A stretch of DNA of 64,000 nucleotides, from NCBI RefSeq assembly GCF_041380235.1, contig NZ_JBGIYY010000010.1:112133-176132 (forward strand), read 5' to 3'. Shown one piece after another: positions 61,502-64,000 of this stretch (positions within the stretch are counted from its first letter, which is position 1; the number at the start of each line of letters is the position of its first letter). The position numbers were made by a program, and so were the translations under genes. The notes beneath the pieces are model-generated. The model worked only from the letters and a program-made list of their open reading frames with translations, did no database searches and was not told where the DNA came from. Source of the stretch: Glaciecola sp041380235. GTDB lineage: Bacteria > Pseudomonadota > Gammaproteobacteria > Enterobacterales > Alteromonadaceae.

Positions 61502-63622
61502 CTAGCACTTTGGTTTAGTTAAGCGGGCCCACCCCAGCATGATAATGAATAAAAGCATAAACGGAGTTAAGCTGCCACCACCGCCACTGTGATTGCTGGC
61601 GGGGCCGTTATACATGGGTTGTTGTTGATCAACGCGATTGTTTTGTACACCTGCTAGCTTGCGCTGCTCCCTAGCCGCTTGTTCATTGCTGACTCGCTTT
61701 TTATTGCTTTGCTCAATGCCGTAAGCCTCAAATAGCTGCTCCTCTAAAATAAGCATCGAGGTGTAATTCGTTACCAAACCGTATTCAATGGCCAGGTCGG
61801 TAATCGCCTGCTCAGTATCGGAGTCCTGACCAAAATATCGCAAACTGTTTTCTAGCTCTTCAATTTTGGCAAAAGCCCACAGCCTTTCTAATTCAGGATT
61901 GGACGCATTCTGCCTAAGTGCTTGATCAAACTCAAACTCGGTTTTATAGCGTATGTTTTCCCCGGCTATTTTTGCACTGAGCTCAACGCTGACCTGATTG
62001 CCTTTGTCGCCATTGTTATCCCAAAAGTGACCGAACACTATTAGCTGCTGACCTCTATATACACTGCCTATTTTACTGGGAGTTTGGTCACTCACTTTAA
62101 TGCCCGATATTTTAATATCCACATCATGCATCGCGGCATGATTTAACTTTGAGGTAGCCTCTATAATTTTACCGACGATGTCATCGCTGTTTGAGATGCT
62201 TATGGCAAAACCATTGGATGCTTGGGTCATACCGTTTAACAACGGCGTATTGGCACTGTTGCCCATCACAAAGGTAAAGAGCCTCACATCGGCGCCTTTT
62301 ATCAGATCTAAAAACTGCCGCTTTTCGGTTTTACCAGTGTTTGTGACGCCATCGGTTACCAATAGCAAGGCTGTGGTTCTGTCGGCATCTATCATACGTA
62401 TGGCTTTTTCCATTCCCTCGTAAAGGTTAGTACTTGAGCCTACTTGACGCTGCTCTAAAATACGCATCTGCTGCGCTACGTTTTGCGCAGTGGCATGCAC
62501 AAAGCTGGGAGTAGTTTCTTTTGCGCTACTGTCAAAAATGACCACACGAAAACGGTCTTCAGGATTCAATTTACCTAAGCCTTGTTTGACCCCTTCCACC
62601 ATGCTCTGATATTTGCCCTGCATCGAGCCTGAATAATCCAATACAAATATCCAATCGCGCCCTTCAACAATTGGCTTTAAGTCATCTCCTGGGGTAATGG
62701 TGAGCATATATGTACCCTTATTTGCGCCTTCGGCTTTATAGGTCACAAGGTCGACGTGGGCCGGGTGACTTTGCGGGTAGCGCCAGTAAACCAAGATATC
62801 GGTATCGAGTTTATGGGCGTACTGATTGACCGAGCTTGTGGTCGATTGCTCTGTGCTTTGGGCATTGAACGCATCATTTTGCTCTTGTGCAGTTTGTGCT
62901 TTAGCGCCTTGATTGGCAATCGATACCCTCCACTCTTGTGCAGACAGTTGTTCTATTGTGGCATTGGGATGTTGAGGCAAGCGAAATTGCTCAACTGGAT
63001 AGGCCGACCTAAAGTTAAGAGTGAAGCTAAAAGCCGCTTCTACCGTGTCGTTCTGCGTCCAAAACTGCAGGCTTTGCTCGTCTACTCCGCCGTTTTCTAG
63101 GGGATACACATAGCGACCCACGCTGGTATCGATATGCACCGCTTGGATATAAGTGAGCTTTGTTCTGACCTTTTGCTGAGCCTGAATGTTAGCCACCGAA
63201 ATATCAAAGGTGCGGTAGTCGTCCTGCTCCACTAAAGCAGCGTTACGCCCAGCTTGTTTTTCTTTTTCGTAAATGTCGCGGGCCTGTTTTTTTGCCACAA
63301 CCTCGGCGGTAATCGGCGTGTTATTGAGCCAGTAGGTGAACTCACCTACCGCGGCTTTTTTAGGCACTGGAAACGAATAAATTGCTTCTAAATTTTGTGT
63401 ATGTTTGTTGTAAAAAACCTGTTCAATAGAAGTAATGGCATAGCCATTTTCAATGACTACTTCGACATGGTGCTCGAGTAAATCGAGGGCTTCATTGCTG
63501 TTATTAGGTGTCATCAAACCTGCAGCTTGGCTTTGCGCAATGCAAGTAAGGACGCCCAACACGCAGAGTATAAAACGGGTAAATAAGGATGTTGATAAAC
63601 AATATTTTTGTAGAAAATTCAC
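61502..63622 (-). CDS. VIT and von Willebrand A domain protein with GlyGly-CTERM-like tail
   Basis: A protein of about 706 residues. A signal peptide is followed by a VIT domain (VVIENGYAITSIEQVFYNKH, LEAIYSFPVPKKAAVGEFTY) and a vWA domain with the MIDAS motif FVLDYSGSMQGKYQ at about residues 325-340. A C-terminal region ends SNHSGGGGSLTPFMLLFIIM then LGWARLTKPKC. The architecture is that of the marine proteobacterial sortase-target family, but no LPXTG is present; the Gly-rich motif, helix and basic end look like GlyGly-CTERM, a rhombosortase signal. I chose the GTG at 63622 because AGGAG lies 5-6 nt upstream; the ATG at 63646 is upstream of that site. It is likely surface- or membrane-associated. 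Confidence 0.85.
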   Translation of the reverse strand: MNFLQKYCLSTSLFTRFILCVLGVLTCIAQSQAAGLMTPNNSNEALDLLEHHVEVVIENGYAITSIEQVFYNKHTQNLEAIYSFPVPKKAAVGEFTYWLNNTPITAEVVAKKQARDIYEKEKQAGRNAALVEQDDYRTFDISVANIQAQQKVRTKLTYIQAVHIDTSVGRYVYPLENGGVDEQSLQFWTQNDTVEAAFSFTLNFRSAYPVEQFRLPQHPNATIEQLSAQEWRVSIANQGAKAQTAQEQNDAFNAQSTEQSTTSSVNQYAHKLDTDILVYWRYPQSHPAHVDLVTYKAEGANKGTYMLTITPGDDLKPIVEGRDWIFVLDYSGSMQGKYQSMVEGVKQGLGKLNPEDRFRVVIFDSSAKETTPSFVHATAQNVAQQMRILEQRQVGSSTNLYEGMEKAIRMIDADRTTALLLVTDGVTNTGKTEKRQFLDLIKGADVRLFTFVMGNSANTPLLNGMTQASNGFAISISNSDDIVGKIIEATSKLNHAAMHDVDIKISGIKVSDQTPSKIGSVYRGQQLIVFGHFWDNNGDKGNQVSVELSAKIAGENIRYKTEFEFDQALRQNASNPELERLWAFAKIEELENSLRYFGQDSDTEQAITDLAIEYGLVTNYTSMLILEEQLFEAYGIEQSNKKRVSNEQAAREQRKLAGVQNNRVDQQQPMYNGPASNHSGGGGSLTPFMLLFIIMLGWARLTKPKC

Positions 63623-63646
63623 GTTACTCTCCTGAGACACTGACAT

Positions 63647-64000
63647 AGTATTCGCTCAGAAGAATCTTATTTTTATGCTTTTATTAAAAGTATTTTATAT
63701 AAAGTATTATTTAATGAGTCTTTTTGTGGCATTTAATAATGCCATTATTAACCAAGAGGGTCTTTCAACAGCATACTTTTTATGTTTAGAGATACGAATA
63801 AAAGCGCCATGATAGTAAGATAAATTAGTAGTTAGGGTAACTAAGTGTTCGTTATTTTTTGTATTTGCTGACATCACACAAATCTTCAAGGACCCAGCTC
63901 TTACCCTGTGCGATGTTCGAAGTACTTATGGCTATTTACGCTATCACTAAGATGAACAGCTATAGTGCGACAAGCCACCCACGCCAAATACATCAAGCGG
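63647..64000. other. Right-edge intergenic stretch, nothing recognised
   Basis: AT-rich sequence upstream of the VIT/vWA gene. A minus-strand frame of about 55-60 codons (63707-63889) has no clear ribosome-binding site and no recognisable motif. No sortase or rhombosortase gene is visible up to the window edge. Confidence 0.4.

Noticed and set aside
63707..63889. Small minus-strand frame near the right edge
   Set aside because: Start context is poor and nothing supports expression; too short to judge.

Overview
The window looks like a chromosomal stretch from a marine, polysaccharide-degrading gammaproteobacterium of the Alteromonadaceae (Paraglaciecola/Glaciecola-like). This is inferred from an alginate locus with a two-beta-helix PL6 lyase and a PL17 lyase, TonB-dependent and TRAP uptake, a DUF3087 protein, several c-di-GMP proteins and the AT-rich intergenic composition. 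I see no rRNA, tRNA, CRISPR array, insertion sequence or phage gene.

Region 1 (about 1-18.4 kb) is a uronate module. The 5' end of a TonB-dependent receptor gene runs off the left edge. A minus-strand operon kduI-kduD-DUF4861 lipoprotein-uxaC-uxuB faces a plus-strand uxuA plus a GntR/FCD regulator. KduI/KduD take unsaturated-uronate products to 2-keto-3-deoxygluconate (KDG), and UxaC/UxuB/UxuA take glucuronate to KDG. A GH2 lipoprotein, an agmatinase-like enzyme with a periplasmic rhodanese, an MFS sugar porter and a second glycosidase lipoprotein follow. Gene decay is visible: two fragments of TRAP dctM genes (about 955-1130 and 13144-13280) and a frameshifted, internally deleted pectate-lyase-fold exoprotein (9940-10378).

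Region 2 (about 18-36.7 kb) is signalling and housekeeping: small membrane proteins, a lipoprotein, a diguanylate cyclase, a GGDEF-EAL phosphodiesterase with an eroded GGDEF domain, a large uncharacterised (alpha/alpha)-barrel-like protein of 1149 residues followed by a LytS/LytTR two-component pair, two tandem 7TM-DISM diguanylate cyclases, exonuclease III, YceH and a transglutaminase-like protein.

Region 3 (about 36.8-49.8 kb) is a complete alginate catabolic locus: TRAP transporter (dctM-dctQ-dctP), GntR/FCD regulator, kdgK and eda, then PL17 and PL6 lyases with an SDR, kdgF and dehR. Together they run alginate -> oligomers -> unsaturated monomer -> DEH -> KDG -> KDPG -> pyruvate + glyceraldehyde-3-phosphate. 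kdgK and eda occur only here, so region 1 presumably drains its KDG through them.

The two uronate modules carry related TTGG/CCAA operator sequences in two geometries. Region 1 has a palindrome with 9-bp arms, set 9 nt from a -10 box. Region 3 has direct ATTGG boxes repeated every 22-23 bp, the first ending 1 nt from the -10 box. This promoter pattern is the most interesting signal in the window.

Region 4 (about 50-64 kb) is mixed core/accessory: a GlsB/YeaQ-type protein, PPK2, a crotonase, a two-component-propeller protein fused to GGDEF, DUF3087, a DHH phosphoesterase, an SbtB/SbtA bicarbonate-uptake pair, a secreted nuclease, a glutaredoxin-like protein and a VIT/vWA surface protein with a GlyGly-CTERM-type tail.
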